Shown here piece after piece: positions 32,241-38,905 of a stretch of 38,905 nucleotides of DNA (its first letter is position 1; the number at the start of each line of letters is the position of its first letter). The DNA comes from Mesorhizobium sp. LSHC420B00 (GTDB lineage: Bacteria; Pseudomonadota; Alphaproteobacteria; Rhizobiales; Rhizobiaceae), in NCBI RefSeq assembly GCF_000503055.1, contig NZ_AYVY01000025.1, forward strand, positions 12,990-51,894. The letters are read 5' to 3'. The translations under genes and the position numbers were made by a program. The notes below the pieces were generated by a model. It was not told where the DNA came from, did no database searches, and saw only the letters and a program-made list of their open reading frames with translations.

Positions 32241-34034
32241 TCAAAGGTGCTGCTCTTGCGCGCGTTCTCGCCAATAGTCGTCCTGGCCTTCGTCGTGATA
32301 TGCCGGGATCGGGAAGTCCCACCAACCTGGGACGAAAGCGCCTGCGGCATCGCGCGCCGTCGGCACTTCGACGAGCGCTGGGCCGCCACAGGAAAACGCA
32401 GCTTCGAGGGCCGGCTTCAGCTTGTCGGCGCACTCGACGCGCCAGGAGTCGATGCCGAAGCTTCTGGCGATTTCAGCGAATTGCGGCGAGTAGGCGGCGC
32501 CATTGCCCATATTGAATTCGCTGGCGACATGACGGCCGAGGATCTTTCGCTGTCCGCCGCGGATCGACATGTAGCCGGAATTGTTTTGTACGACGATGAC
32601 GATCGGGATGTTGTGCATCGCTGCCACTGCCATCTCTTGCATCGACATCATGAAGTCGCCATCACCGAGGATGACACAGACCTTTCGGTCCGTGCAGGCG
32701 AGCTTGGCGCCGAGGGCAGCCGGCAACGCCCAGCCCATCGAGGAGTAGCTGCCGGAGGTGATATGCGTGCGAGGCTCGTAAACCGGATAGGTCTGCTTGA
32801 CGACGCCTTGCGTGTTGCCGGACCCCACGAGAAGAATGTCCTCTCGACCCATGATTTCGCGAAGTTCCTTTAATGGACGCTGGGTCGTGAATGGGAACTG
32901 GTTGCTGTCGCGACGTTCGGCGAGCTGCGTTTCCCAGTCAGCCTTCTCACGAGCGACCGCGTTATGGAATGCTTCCCGCCGGGCAAGCGCCTTCTTTGAC
33001 TGCTCGGAGGAAATGGCATCGATAATATCGGCAAGCGCCATCTTGGCGTCGGCAACAAGTCCGACCGCCGTCGGATAGTTCTTGCCGATCTCCTGGTGGT
33101 CGATATCGATGTGGACAAGCTTCGCCGGCGGGAAAGAGAAACTGACACCTTTGCGCCAACTGGACGCCGACCAGTCGGTGAAGCGGCAGCCGACGGAAAC
33201 AACGAGGTCCGCCCCGGCAGCGATCTTGTTGCCGGCCGAAGTCCCCGTCTGGCCTACCGCTCCTGCGTAAAGTATATGATCTTCCGGGAAGGCACTCTTG
33301 CCGTTCCAGGTTGTGACGACCACGGCGCCGGTCTTTTCGGCCAGCTTCCTCACTTCCGGTGCCGCTTCCGCCGTGATGGCACCGCCGCCAACGACGATCA
33401 CCGGGCGCTCAGCCGAAAGCAACGCCGCGGCGGCAGCCTCGACTGCCCGCTGTTCCGGTCGGGCGCGGCCCATCGCCATCCTGAGATCAAGGTCGTGGAT
33501 GTCCACCTCGGCCGCCTCCGACTGGATATCCATCGGTACTTCGACATGCACCGGACCTGGACGACCGCTGAGCATGGCGTTGAAGGCTCTATGCATGATG
33601 AAGGGCAACTCATCGACGCGACCTGCCTCGAAAGATCGTTTGACGGCGCCACTAACGATCTGCGGGAAGAAATTGGTGCGGTGGCGATCGAGCTCCTGCA
33701 TGACCCCGTGTCCTCGCATATGCGTGGCCGGCCCACCGGTGAAGAGCGGCAGCGCCGTCGAGTCGGCGTAGGCTGTCGCAAGGCCAACGATGGTGTTGGC
33801 GGCGCCGGGTCCAATCGAAGTCATCGCCGCCATCGGCTTGCCCGAGGCGCGCCAGTATCCATCGGCCATGTGCACGGCGCATTGCTCGTGCATCACCTGG
33901 ATAACGGGGATTTCGCTGCCCTTCTGCAGGAAGGCATCGAGCATCGCCCAGCACCCATGCCCGGGGATGGCTGCCACGTATTTGACGCCATACTTCTTCA
34001 ACGCAGTCGCGATGACCTGGCCGCCAGTAAGCTT
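32241..34034 (-). CDS. Thiamine-diphosphate-dependent enzyme, acetolactate-synthase-like, catabolic
   Basis: ThDP enzyme of 597 aa from the ATG at 34034 (GAGGGGAG before it; the frame opens 20 codons earlier at 34094). The Pyr domain holds the activating Glu, E51, in VMHEQCAVHMADGYWR. The middle domain begins RPVIVVGGGAITAEA, and the PP domain has GDGDFMMSMQEMAVAAM followed by QNNSGYMSIRG, the Mg/ThDP site. It is not a normal biosynthetic acetolactate synthase in context, since no small subunit or ilvC is nearby. As the first gene of a transporter/dehydrogenase operon it probably decarboxylates or cleaves a 2-oxo acid made from the imported compound (inference). It is only distantly like the other ThDP enzyme in the window. 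Confidence 0.9.
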   Translation of the reverse strand, partial: KLTGGQVIATALKKYGVKYVAAIPGHGCWAMLDAFLQKGSEIPVIQVMHEQCAVHMADGYWRASGKPMAAMTSIGPGAANTIVGLATAYADSTALPLFTGGPATHMRGHGVMQELDRHRTNFFPQIVSGAVKRSFEAGRVDELPFIMHRAFNAMLSGRPGPVHVEVPMDIQSEAAEVDIHDLDLRMAMGRARPEQRAVEAAAAALLSAERPVIVVGGGAITAEAAPEVRKLAEKTGAVVVTTWNGKSAFPEDHILYAGAVGQTGTSAGNKIAAGADLVVSVGCRFTDWSASSWRKGVSFSFPPAKLVHIDIDHQEIGKNYPTAVGLVADAKMALADIIDAISSEQSKKALARREAFHNAVAREKADWETQLAERRDSNQFPFTTQRPLKELREIMGREDILLVGSGNTQGVVKQTYPVYEPRTHITSGSYSSMGWALPAALGAKLACTDRKVCVILGDGDFMMSMQEMAVAAMHNIPIVIVVQNNSGYMSIRGGQRKILGRHVASEFNMGNGAAYSPQFAEIARSFGIDSWRVECADKLKPALEAAFSCGGPALVEVPTARDAAGAFVPGWWDFPIPAYHDEGQDDYWRERAQEQHL

Positions 34035-34262
34035 CATGCCTGCAGAACTCCCCTCGTCAGCGGTCTGCCGTCGCACGTCCTTGCGCGTTGGCATGCATTT
34101 GCTCCGCTCTTTTCTGGTTTGCCTTCGGTATGTACGACCATTCTGGTAGGTAGGCCCGGATCGGCTGAATGCCCTGCGATATGACTTCGCAGACAGCCAA
34201 CCCGCAATTTCTCAATGATCTCTAATGTGACGCAACCTGAAGCGCCCAGTGCGTAAGATGCT

Positions 34263-34278
34263 GTCAGCGCATGCTGAC
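34263..34278. promoter_or_regulatory. Inverted repeat GTCAGC-N4-GCTGAC
   Basis: Perfect 6-bp arms with a 4-base centre form a 16-base near-palindrome, about 230 bases before the ThDP-enzyme start and 290 before the orphan start. It has the size of a LacI- or GntR-type operator. Confidence 0.35.
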
Positions 34279-34393
34279 GCCCGTTCGGCGACGATGCTCG
34301 GTTTCCGCAGCGAAATCGGATCGGCCGCTTGAATTTCGACGCCAGACCCTCTGTCCGCTGTTGGATCGACGACTCAACCGGTGCCGCGGATGG

Positions 34394-34424
34394 CGCAATA
34401 CCGGCGGGCGACGCGAGTATTGCG
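34394..34424. promoter_or_regulatory. Inverted repeat CGCAATAC-N15-GTATTGCG
   Basis: Perfect 8-bp arms are separated by 15 bases, centre to centre 23. Too widely spaced for a simple hairpin loop, it suits two operator half-sites or a dimer of dimers. It lies about 145 bases upstream of the orphan + strand gene. Confidence 0.35.
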
Positions 34425-34567
34425 TCAGATCGCGCTGATCGAAGTGCGTCTGCGAAATTGCTGAAGCCCCCTCTTTCTGTCCTCTTGACCGTCTGTCGAT
34501 GTGACTTCCTGGCGACAGCCATCGCAGGACAGCGTCGCACTGTGGTCTTGAGAGGGGCAGAGGGCAT

Positions 34568-35284
34568 ATGAGCATTCATCGGGGCGCTACCCTGTTGCAG
34601 CATCGACCTCTGAATTTCACGGACGATTTTGTTGCCGCCGATTTCTTCGAAGACGGCTCCGGCCTGCACGTCGAAAGCGCCATCGTTGTCAACCTGTCGA
34701 GCGACCGTCTGATCATCGATGATGCGATCAAGACTTCAATTGCGCCCTGGCGCTCGGCCATGCTGTCGAAGGCCACGATCGAACAGAGCGGCCGGATCGC
34801 TGTCCTGAAAGTTTGCAAGACAGTCGACCTGGGCGGCGTCATGTTCCGCCGCTGGGACTGGCTCGGCAACCGCATCCGGTCTTTCCCGCGCCAGACCCCG
34901 CTCTTCATCTCACTGCAGGACACGGTCGGCGAAGTCGAACTCGACCCGCTGTTCTTTTCCGGTGAGGTCGCCGTGGAACGGCAATTGCAGCGCTTCGTGC
35001 TCAAGCTGAACCTCTGGTGGTCACCTGCTGAAACCGACTGCTTCATTCACGACAACCCTCCTTTCCTCGAGGTCCACACGCAGATTTTCGGAACCGGCCG
35101 CATGCAGAAATTCAGGGAGAACGACCAGACGACGCTTTATCAAGATGTCCTCATGGCGCCAGGCTTTACTCATGAGGCGTTTTGCCGGGTCAGCGGAACG
35201 AACCAGTGGAAATATCCGTGGCATCGCTATTTCGCCGACACCGATGCGGTTTGGCTGGCCATCGAACTGCAGCCGATCAGCTGA
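34568..35284 (+). CDS. Unrecognised conserved-looking protein, possible cupin-like C-terminal part
   Basis: Protein of 238 aa; I do not recognise its family. It is soluble, with no signal peptide or membrane helix, rich in beta-prone segments and Trp (RRWDWLGNRI, LNLWWSPAETD, QWKYPWHRYFADTDAVWLAIELQP). Residues ~158-205 (FLEVHTQIFGTGRMQKF then LMAPGFTHEAF) loosely follow the two cupin motifs, with His at the expected places, but this is a weak visual match. Composition and codon use look genuinely coding. It is divergent from the ThDP/sugar-importer operon across a 530-base control region, so a role in the same pathway is plausible (inference). Confidence 0.7.
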   Translation: MSIHRGATLLQHRPLNFTDDFVAADFFEDGSGLHVESAIVVNLSSDRLIIDDAIKTSIAPWRSAMLSKATIEQSGRIAVLKVCKTVDLGGVMFRRWDWLGNRIRSFPRQTPLFISLQDTVGEVELDPLFFSGEVAVERQLQRFVLKLNLWWSPAETDCFIHDNPPFLEVHTQIFGTGRMQKFRENDQTTLYQDVLMAPGFTHEAFCRVSGTNQWKYPWHRYFADTDAVWLAIELQPIS

Positions 35285-35285
35285 G

Positions 35286-35348
35286 TTGATCGTTGCGTAG
35301 TGAGCGACTGTGGGCGGCCTTTGCCGTAAGCTCGAACCGCCCGATCAA
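35286..35348. terminator. Nested inverted repeats between convergent genes
   Basis: TTGATCG (35286-35292) pairs with CGATCAA (35342-35348), and inside it GGGCGG (35312-35317) pairs with CCGCCC (35337-35342). It begins right after the orphan gene stop and runs into the end of the convergent 86-aa gene. It could serve as a two-way transcript end, but there is no U-tract. Confidence 0.25.
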
Positions 35349-35605
35349 TGGTAGAAAATGTCCAACCGCATCAGATCGTTCACTGACTCGGCAACGGCCC
35401 GCAGGATCGCCCCGCGCCTCCCCGACGCTCTGGCGGCGGCCCGTTTTGCAAGATCCGACGCACGGCTCGCCCCATGTTTGTCGACAAGTCGACGAGCAAC
35501 GTCGTGAACCCTGGCCAAATATCGCCACCTTTGAGATATGCATTCGACTAGTAGGTCGATGTCAAAATGCTGAAATGTCAAGCTGTGTAGCGCTTTGATC
35601 TGCAT
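35345..35605 (-). CDS. Small helical protein of unknown function
   Basis: An 86-aa frame with a clean ribosome site (GGAGATCGAAA before the ATG). The product is basic and looks mostly helical: an N-terminal half LHSLTFQHFDIDLLVECISQRWRYLARVHDVARRLVDKHG and an Ala/Arg-rich middle (LAKRAAARASGRRGAILRAVAES). There is no membrane helix, signal or known motif. It lies 143 bases downstream of the ribose-type permease on the same strand, so it could be read through from that operon or have its own promoter. Codon composition is compatible with a real gene, but the length makes this uncertain. Confidence 0.5.
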   Translation of the reverse strand: MQIKALHSLTFQHFDIDLLVECISQRWRYLARVHDVARRLVDKHGASRASDLAKRAAARASGRRGAILRAVAESVNDLMRLDIFYH

Positions 35606-35692
35606 TTTCGATCTCCATCGACGGAATTTTTCAGAATTGACCTGAAGTCTGTTTGTGCTTGCGGAACTTCCCTGCCTTGGTGAGTTTTATCT

Positions 35693-35733
35693 GAACGGCT
35701 TTTTATTGTACCTTTTTGGAATAGATGCCGTTC
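35693..35733. promoter_or_regulatory. Inverted repeat with AT-rich centre downstream of the ribose-type permease
   Basis: GAACGGC and GCCGTTC flank a 27-base AT-rich centre containing TTTTTATTG and CCTTTTTGG. Transcription from the permease would cross it 16 bases after the stop. It may be a transcript end or a control site for the 86-aa gene; the loop is long for a standard terminator. Confidence 0.3.
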
Positions 35734-35748
35734 CAGCGCGGGCTCGAT

Positions 35749-36774
35749 CTAGGAGCGCTTCTGCCGATTGCGGTAGACATCAATGGTCACGGCCGTGACG
35801 ATGATCAGGCCCTTGACGATTTCCTGGTAGTAGGCGTCGACCCGCAGAAACGTAAAGCCTGACGACATCACGCCCAGGATCACCACGCCGATTACGGTGC
35901 CCCCTATCCGGCCCACCCCGCCGGCAAGCGACGTTCCGCCGATCACGGCTGCGGCAATCGCATCGAGCTCATACATGTATCCCATGCCGGATTGAGCCGT
36001 CTGCGCGCGCGCCGCTGTGACGATGCCGGCGAGGCCGGCAAGCATTCCGGCGATCGCGTAGACCTTAACCAGATGCCTTTCGACATCTATGCCGGAGACC
36101 CGCGCTGCCTGGACGTTCGCGCCGATGGCATAAGTGTACTTGCCGTACCGGGTGTAGCGAAGCGCTACATGGAAAATCATTGCAACGACTATGAAGACAA
36201 ACACCGGCCATGCGGCGGAGCCGATGGCGGTAAATTGATCAGTCAGCCCGGAAATGGGCTGGCCTTTTGTATACCATTTCGAAATGCCCCTTGCCGAAAC
36301 CATCATTCCGAGCGTTGCGATGAACGGCGGGATTCGGGCATAAGCAACAAAAACGCCGTTGGTCATACCTGCAAGCAAGCCTATCAGGACGCCGATGGCG
36401 ATTGGCACGATCGCCGGCAGATCGGTCAATGAAGGATAAAGCGCCTTCGACCATTCCGCGGATTGGGCAAACCCAGCCGCCATCATCGCGCTTGCCGCTA
36501 CCACGGACCCCGAAGAAAGGTCGATGCCGCCGGTGATGATGACCTGTGTCACGCCGATTGCGATAATGCCGACCACGGACACCTGGAGGATGGTGATCGT
36601 CAGGCGCTGCGGATTCCAGACGAAACTCTGCCCGATCAAAAGCCAGCCGCACACCTCGCAGAGGAGAACGATCCCCACCAGGACCAGGAAGATATTGAGT
36701 TCCTGAGGTTTTCGCCAACCGCCAAAGCTGCCGCGGTACTCAGGAATGGCGGCGGCTGTTGTGTCTTTTCCCAT
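35749..36774 (-). CDS. ABC sugar transporter permease, ribose type (RbsC family)
   Basis: Inner-membrane permease of 341 aa with about eight to ten hydrophobic segments, beginning FLVLVGIVLLCEVCGWLLIG near residue 30. The family-typical GGIDLSSGSVVAASAMMAAG follows helix 3, and SGIDVERHLVKVYAIAGMLAGLAGIVTAARAQTAQ plus IGGTSLAGGVGRIGGTVIGVVILGVMSSG form the C-terminal conserved regions. Members carry ribose, xylose, galactose, myo-inositol and other monosaccharides or polyols. It lies 23 bases after the RbsA-type gene and has an AGAGGAAC ribosome site. Confidence 0.94.
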   Translation of the reverse strand: MGKDTTAAAIPEYRGSFGGWRKPQELNIFLVLVGIVLLCEVCGWLLIGQSFVWNPQRLTITILQVSVVGIIAIGVTQVIITGGIDLSSGSVVAASAMMAAGFAQSAEWSKALYPSLTDLPAIVPIAIGVLIGLLAGMTNGVFVAYARIPPFIATLGMMVSARGISKWYTKGQPISGLTDQFTAIGSAAWPVFVFIVVAMIFHVALRYTRYGKYTYAIGANVQAARVSGIDVERHLVKVYAIAGMLAGLAGIVTAARAQTAQSGMGYMYELDAIAAAVIGGTSLAGGVGRIGGTVIGVVILGVMSSGFTFLRVDAYYQEIVKGLIIVTAVTIDVYRNRQKRS

Positions 36775-36797
36775 CGTGCAGTTCCTCTATTCCTCAC

Positions 36798-38336
36798 TTA
36801 CTTCGAAGCGAGTTCCATTATTTTGACCTGCGTCGCCTCATCTCGGTCCAGAACGCCGGTGATCTTTCCTTCATGCATCACCATGATCCGATCGCTCATT
36901 CCAAGGATCTCCGGCATCTCCGAGGAGATCAGAATGACGCCCGCGCCCGCGGTGGCGAGTGAGGAGACAAGGGCGTGAATCTCGGCTTTGGCAGCAACGT
37001 CAATGCCGCGTGTCGGCTCGTCCAGGATGAGGATGCCCGGTCTGGTCAAAAGCCAGCGTCCGATCAGCACCTTCTGCTGATTGCCGCCCGATAGGTTTTC
37101 GACCGTGGTGTGGATTCCGGAGCTCTTGACGCGCAACGTCTTGCTCATCTCACTGCATGCCGCGGCAATCACCTTGCCTTGGACGAAGCCAGCTTTGACG
37201 AATTGGCTTTGAAGAGCGGCAATCTGCATATTCTCAAGGACGTCGAGGACGAGAAAACAGCCGCTTTGTTTTCTGTCTTCTGTCAGGAAGGCCATTCCGT
37301 TGGAGATCGCATCGCGTGGCGATTTCAAATCGACGCGTTGCCCCTTTATCCGTATCTCGCCGCTGGTGGCGGGCGTCACCCCGAAGACGGTTTCGGCGAC
37401 GTTGGACCGCCCCGACCCGATCAAGCCGGCGAGGCCCAGTATCTCCCCCGCCCGCAGATCAAAAGACACCCCCGAGAAGACGCCGCGCAAAGTGAGGTCA
37501 CGAACCGAAAGTAAAACATCATCGGTTGGAACATTTTTTTTCGGGAACAGTGTTGAGATGTCTCTGCCAACCATCATGTGGATGATCTCATCCCGATTAG
37601 TGGCCGCTGCCGCATGAGTGCCGATATATTTGCCGTCACGAAAAACGGAGATCTCGTCCGATATCTCGAAGATCTCGTGCATCTTGTGCGAGATGTAGAC
37701 GATGCCGATGCCCTGCTTCCTCAGGTCGCCTATTATCTCGAAGAGGTGAGCAGACTCGCGCTCTGTCAGCGCTGACGTGGGCTCGTCCATGATCAGGACG
37801 CGCGAGCGATAGGAAACCGCTTTTGCGATTTCCACCATCTGCCTGCTGGCAATCGAAAGATGACGAACTTCCGCCTCCGGGTTCAGGCTGATCTTCAGCT
37901 CCGCGAGAAGATCAACCGACAAGCGATTCATGCGCCGGTGATCGATGATCCCAAATCGATTGCGCGGCTCTCGGCCGATCCAGATGTTCTCCGCGACCGT
38001 CATCGAGGGCATCAGGTTTAGCTCCTGATGGATCATCCCGACACCCTGTGTCAGCGCGTCGAGCGGGGTCTTGAACTGGGCGGAAACGCCGTCGAGGAAG
38101 ATTTCTCCTGCATCGGGTTGATATATCCCCGCCAGGATTTTCATCAGCGTGGATTTGCCCGCGCCGTTCTCGCCCATCAGTGCATGGACGGTACCCCGCC
38201 TGAGTTGAAAGCTCACATCGTCGAGTGCTACCACGCCCGGAAACGACTTGCTGATCCCGCTCACGCTCAGCAGGCAAGACTGACGCTTGTCCTCAATACC
38301 AGGCGGGGTACGCGTGACGGCGACTGTGGTCTGCAT
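36798..38336 (-). CDS. ABC sugar transporter ATP-binding protein with two nucleotide domains (RbsA family)
   Basis: ATPase of 512 aa from the ATG at 38336. The first domain has Walker A GENGAGKSTLMKIL, signature-region LSIASRQMVEIAKAV and Walker B VLIMDEPTSALTE. The second has the degenerate Walker A usual in this family (GLIGSGRSNVAETVFG), a full signature LSGGNQQKVLIGRWL and ILILDEPTRGIDVAAKAE. A reading frame open to 38810 overlaps the binding-protein gene in another phase and is not coding. The ribosome site at 38336 is weak, so the start may be slightly off. It works with the RbsC-type permease and the partial binding protein. Confidence 0.94.
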   Translation of the reverse strand: MQTTVAVTRTPPGIEDKRQSCLLSVSGISKSFPGVVALDDVSFQLRRGTVHALMGENGAGKSTLMKILAGIYQPDAGEIFLDGVSAQFKTPLDALTQGVGMIHQELNLMPSMTVAENIWIGREPRNRFGIIDHRRMNRLSVDLLAELKISLNPEAEVRHLSIASRQMVEIAKAVSYRSRVLIMDEPTSALTERESAHLFEIIGDLRKQGIGIVYISHKMHEIFEISDEISVFRDGKYIGTHAAAATNRDEIIHMMVGRDISTLFPKKNVPTDDVLLSVRDLTLRGVFSGVSFDLRAGEILGLAGLIGSGRSNVAETVFGVTPATSGEIRIKGQRVDLKSPRDAISNGMAFLTEDRKQSGCFLVLDVLENMQIAALQSQFVKAGFVQGKVIAAACSEMSKTLRVKSSGIHTTVENLSGGNQQKVLIGRWLLTRPGILILDEPTRGIDVAAKAEIHALVSSLATAGAGVILISSEMPEILGMSDRIMVMHEGKITGVLDRDEATQVKIMELASK

Positions 38337-38372
38337 CGAAGTCGTCCCAAATCCAGATCGAACGGAACAGTC

Positions 38373-38400
38373 CGCGCACCGGTCAAATGACCGGCGCGCG
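38373..38400 (-). promoter_or_regulatory. Stem-loop right after the ribose-type binding-protein gene
   Basis: CCGGTC and GACCGG pair around AAAT, and after one A/C mismatch the stem goes on with CGCGC/GCGCG, for 11 pairs in all. It begins about 10 bases after the binding-protein stop and precedes the ATPase gene. With no T-run it is best read as a message-stabilising or attenuating hairpin. Confidence 0.6.
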
Positions 38401-38410
38401 ATGCTGGCGG

Positions 38411-38905
38411 TCAGTTCCTTTTCAGGTACTTGTCCATGTTGTCCTTGGTGACGAGTTCGAGCGTGGTGAAGACCTTCTTGTCGCTCTTCGCGCCTCGGGC
38501 CAGCTTCAGCACCGTGTCGAGCGAGCCTTCTCCCTGGCTGATCGCGTCCTGGAAAACGGTCACCTTGAGATCGCCCGACTTCATGGCTGTCAAGGCGTCC
38601 TGCGTCGCGTCGATGCCGGCAACGACGTAGTCGCCGGTTGATCCACCACTTGCCTTGATGGCCTGAAGCGCACCCAGCGCCATCTCGTCGTTGTTTGCAA
38701 TAACAGCGTTGAAGTTCAGGCCTGCCGACAGCCAGTTTGTGGTCAGGTCGAGCGCCTGCGTGCGCGACCAGGTCGCCGTCTGCTCTTCGACGATCTCGAT
38801 GCCCTTGCATCCATCGGACTTGAACACCTCGTGCACTGCCTCGGTGCGGCCACGCGCAACCAGGGTTCCAAGCTCTCCCATCAGAATGACGGCTTTGCCC
38901 TTGCC
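38411..38905 (-). CDS. ABC transporter periplasmic sugar-binding protein, ribose type (partial)
   Basis: The last 164 residues of a family-2 periplasmic binding protein are visible and the frame runs off the window end (GKGKAVILMGELG at the edge). The C-terminal lobe is clear: FNAVIANNDEMALGALQAIKASG, then VAGIDATQDALTAMKSGDLKVTVFQDA, the hinge and ligand segments seen in RbsB-type proteins. It would capture a monosaccharide or polyol for the RbsA/RbsC-type importer downstream. The signal peptide and N-terminal lobe are outside the window. Confidence 0.93.
   Translation of the reverse strand, partial: GKGKAVILMGELGTLVARGRTEAVHEVFKSDGCKGIEIVEEQTATWSRTQALDLTTNWLSAGLNFNAVIANNDEMALGALQAIKASGGSTGDYVVAGIDATQDALTAMKSGDLKVTVFQDAISQGEGSLDTVLKLARGAKSDKKVFTTLELVTKDNMDKYLKRN

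Larger units (their letters stand above)
34035..34567. other. Divergent regulatory region with two inverted repeats
   Basis: This 530-base region separates the minus-strand ThDP operon from the + strand orphan gene. No gene is supported here; the long minus-strand frame across it (to 34669) has non-family composition. The two inverted repeats, listed separately, make it a likely control region for both directions. No regulator gene is adjacent, so the regulator acts from elsewhere. Confidence 0.5.

Noticed and set aside
24100..34100. Assignment of module D as a sulfonate (dihydroxypropanesulfonate) pathway
   Set aside because: Only the HisD-like gene hints at it; no sulfolyase, sulfoacetaldehyde or sulfite-handling gene is present, and the importer is of the sugar type.
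38337..38810. N-terminal extension of the double ATPase frame up to 38810
   Set aside because: It overlaps the binding-protein gene in another phase, is Arg-rich and unlike RbsA; the ATG at 38336 gives the normal length.

Overview
The window looks like an accessory-replicon or genomic-island segment of an alphaproteobacterium, most likely Rhizobiales (Rhizobium, Sinorhizobium, Mesorhizobium or a close relative). This is inferred from the mostly high GC, the density of ABC importers each paired with dehydrogenases, and the mix of GntR, LysR, AraC and XRE regulators. I see no rRNA, tRNA, CRISPR array, phage structural gene or intact insertion sequence. Nearly every gene serves uptake or breakdown of small organic molecules.

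Module A (1-10.8 kb, mostly + strand): a taurine/sulfonate-type ABC permease and ATPase; a ureohydrolase of the agmatinase/guanidino-acid family; an NTF2-like protein; a class III aminotransferase with an unusual PLP-phosphate motif; a GntR/FCD regulator; an M20 metallohydrolase; a thiamine-diphosphate decarboxylase resembling 2-ketoarginine decarboxylase (AruI); a GlcD-type FAD dehydrogenase; and, convergent, an FMN 2-hydroxy-acid dehydrogenase. Together they read as a regulated pathway for an acylated or amidated guanidino/amino-acid compound.

Module B (10.8-17.6 kb): a gene-poor stretch with a small predicted membrane protein and a possible short-chain-dehydrogenase scar, then an AraC regulator divergent from a DJ-1/PfpI protein, an aldehyde dehydrogenase and a carboxymuconate-cycloisomerase-like lyase, with a convergent short-chain dehydrogenase.

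Module C (17.6-24 kb): a drug/metabolite-type exporter divergent from a LysR regulator, a long gap, a visibly AT-richer XRE-type regulator with its own inverted repeat, a TIM-barrel sugar isomerase/epimerase-like protein, and a D-galactose/L-arabinose 1-dehydrogenase-like enzyme whose usual catalytic Lys is Arg.

Module D (24.1-34.1 kb, all - strand): ThDP enzyme, two sugar-type permeases, ATPase, periplasmic binding protein, a catabolic histidinol-dehydrogenase paralogue, a GMC oxidoreductase and a VOC protein. A perfect 12-bp hairpin sits just after the binding-protein gene. A divergent orphan gene with a possible cupin-like C-terminus (34.6-35.3 kb) shares its regulatory region.

Module E (35.3-38.9 kb, - strand): a ribose-type ABC importer (binding protein cut by the window end, double ATPase, permease) and a small helical protein. 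A hairpin again follows the binding-protein gene.

The window therefore holds three importers of three different ABC classes, two ThDP enzymes of different subfamilies and at least four local regulators. The most promising candidates for an undescribed system are the guanidino/2-oxo-acid pathway of module A and the HisD-like/GMC/ThDP pathway of module D with its orphan divergent gene.
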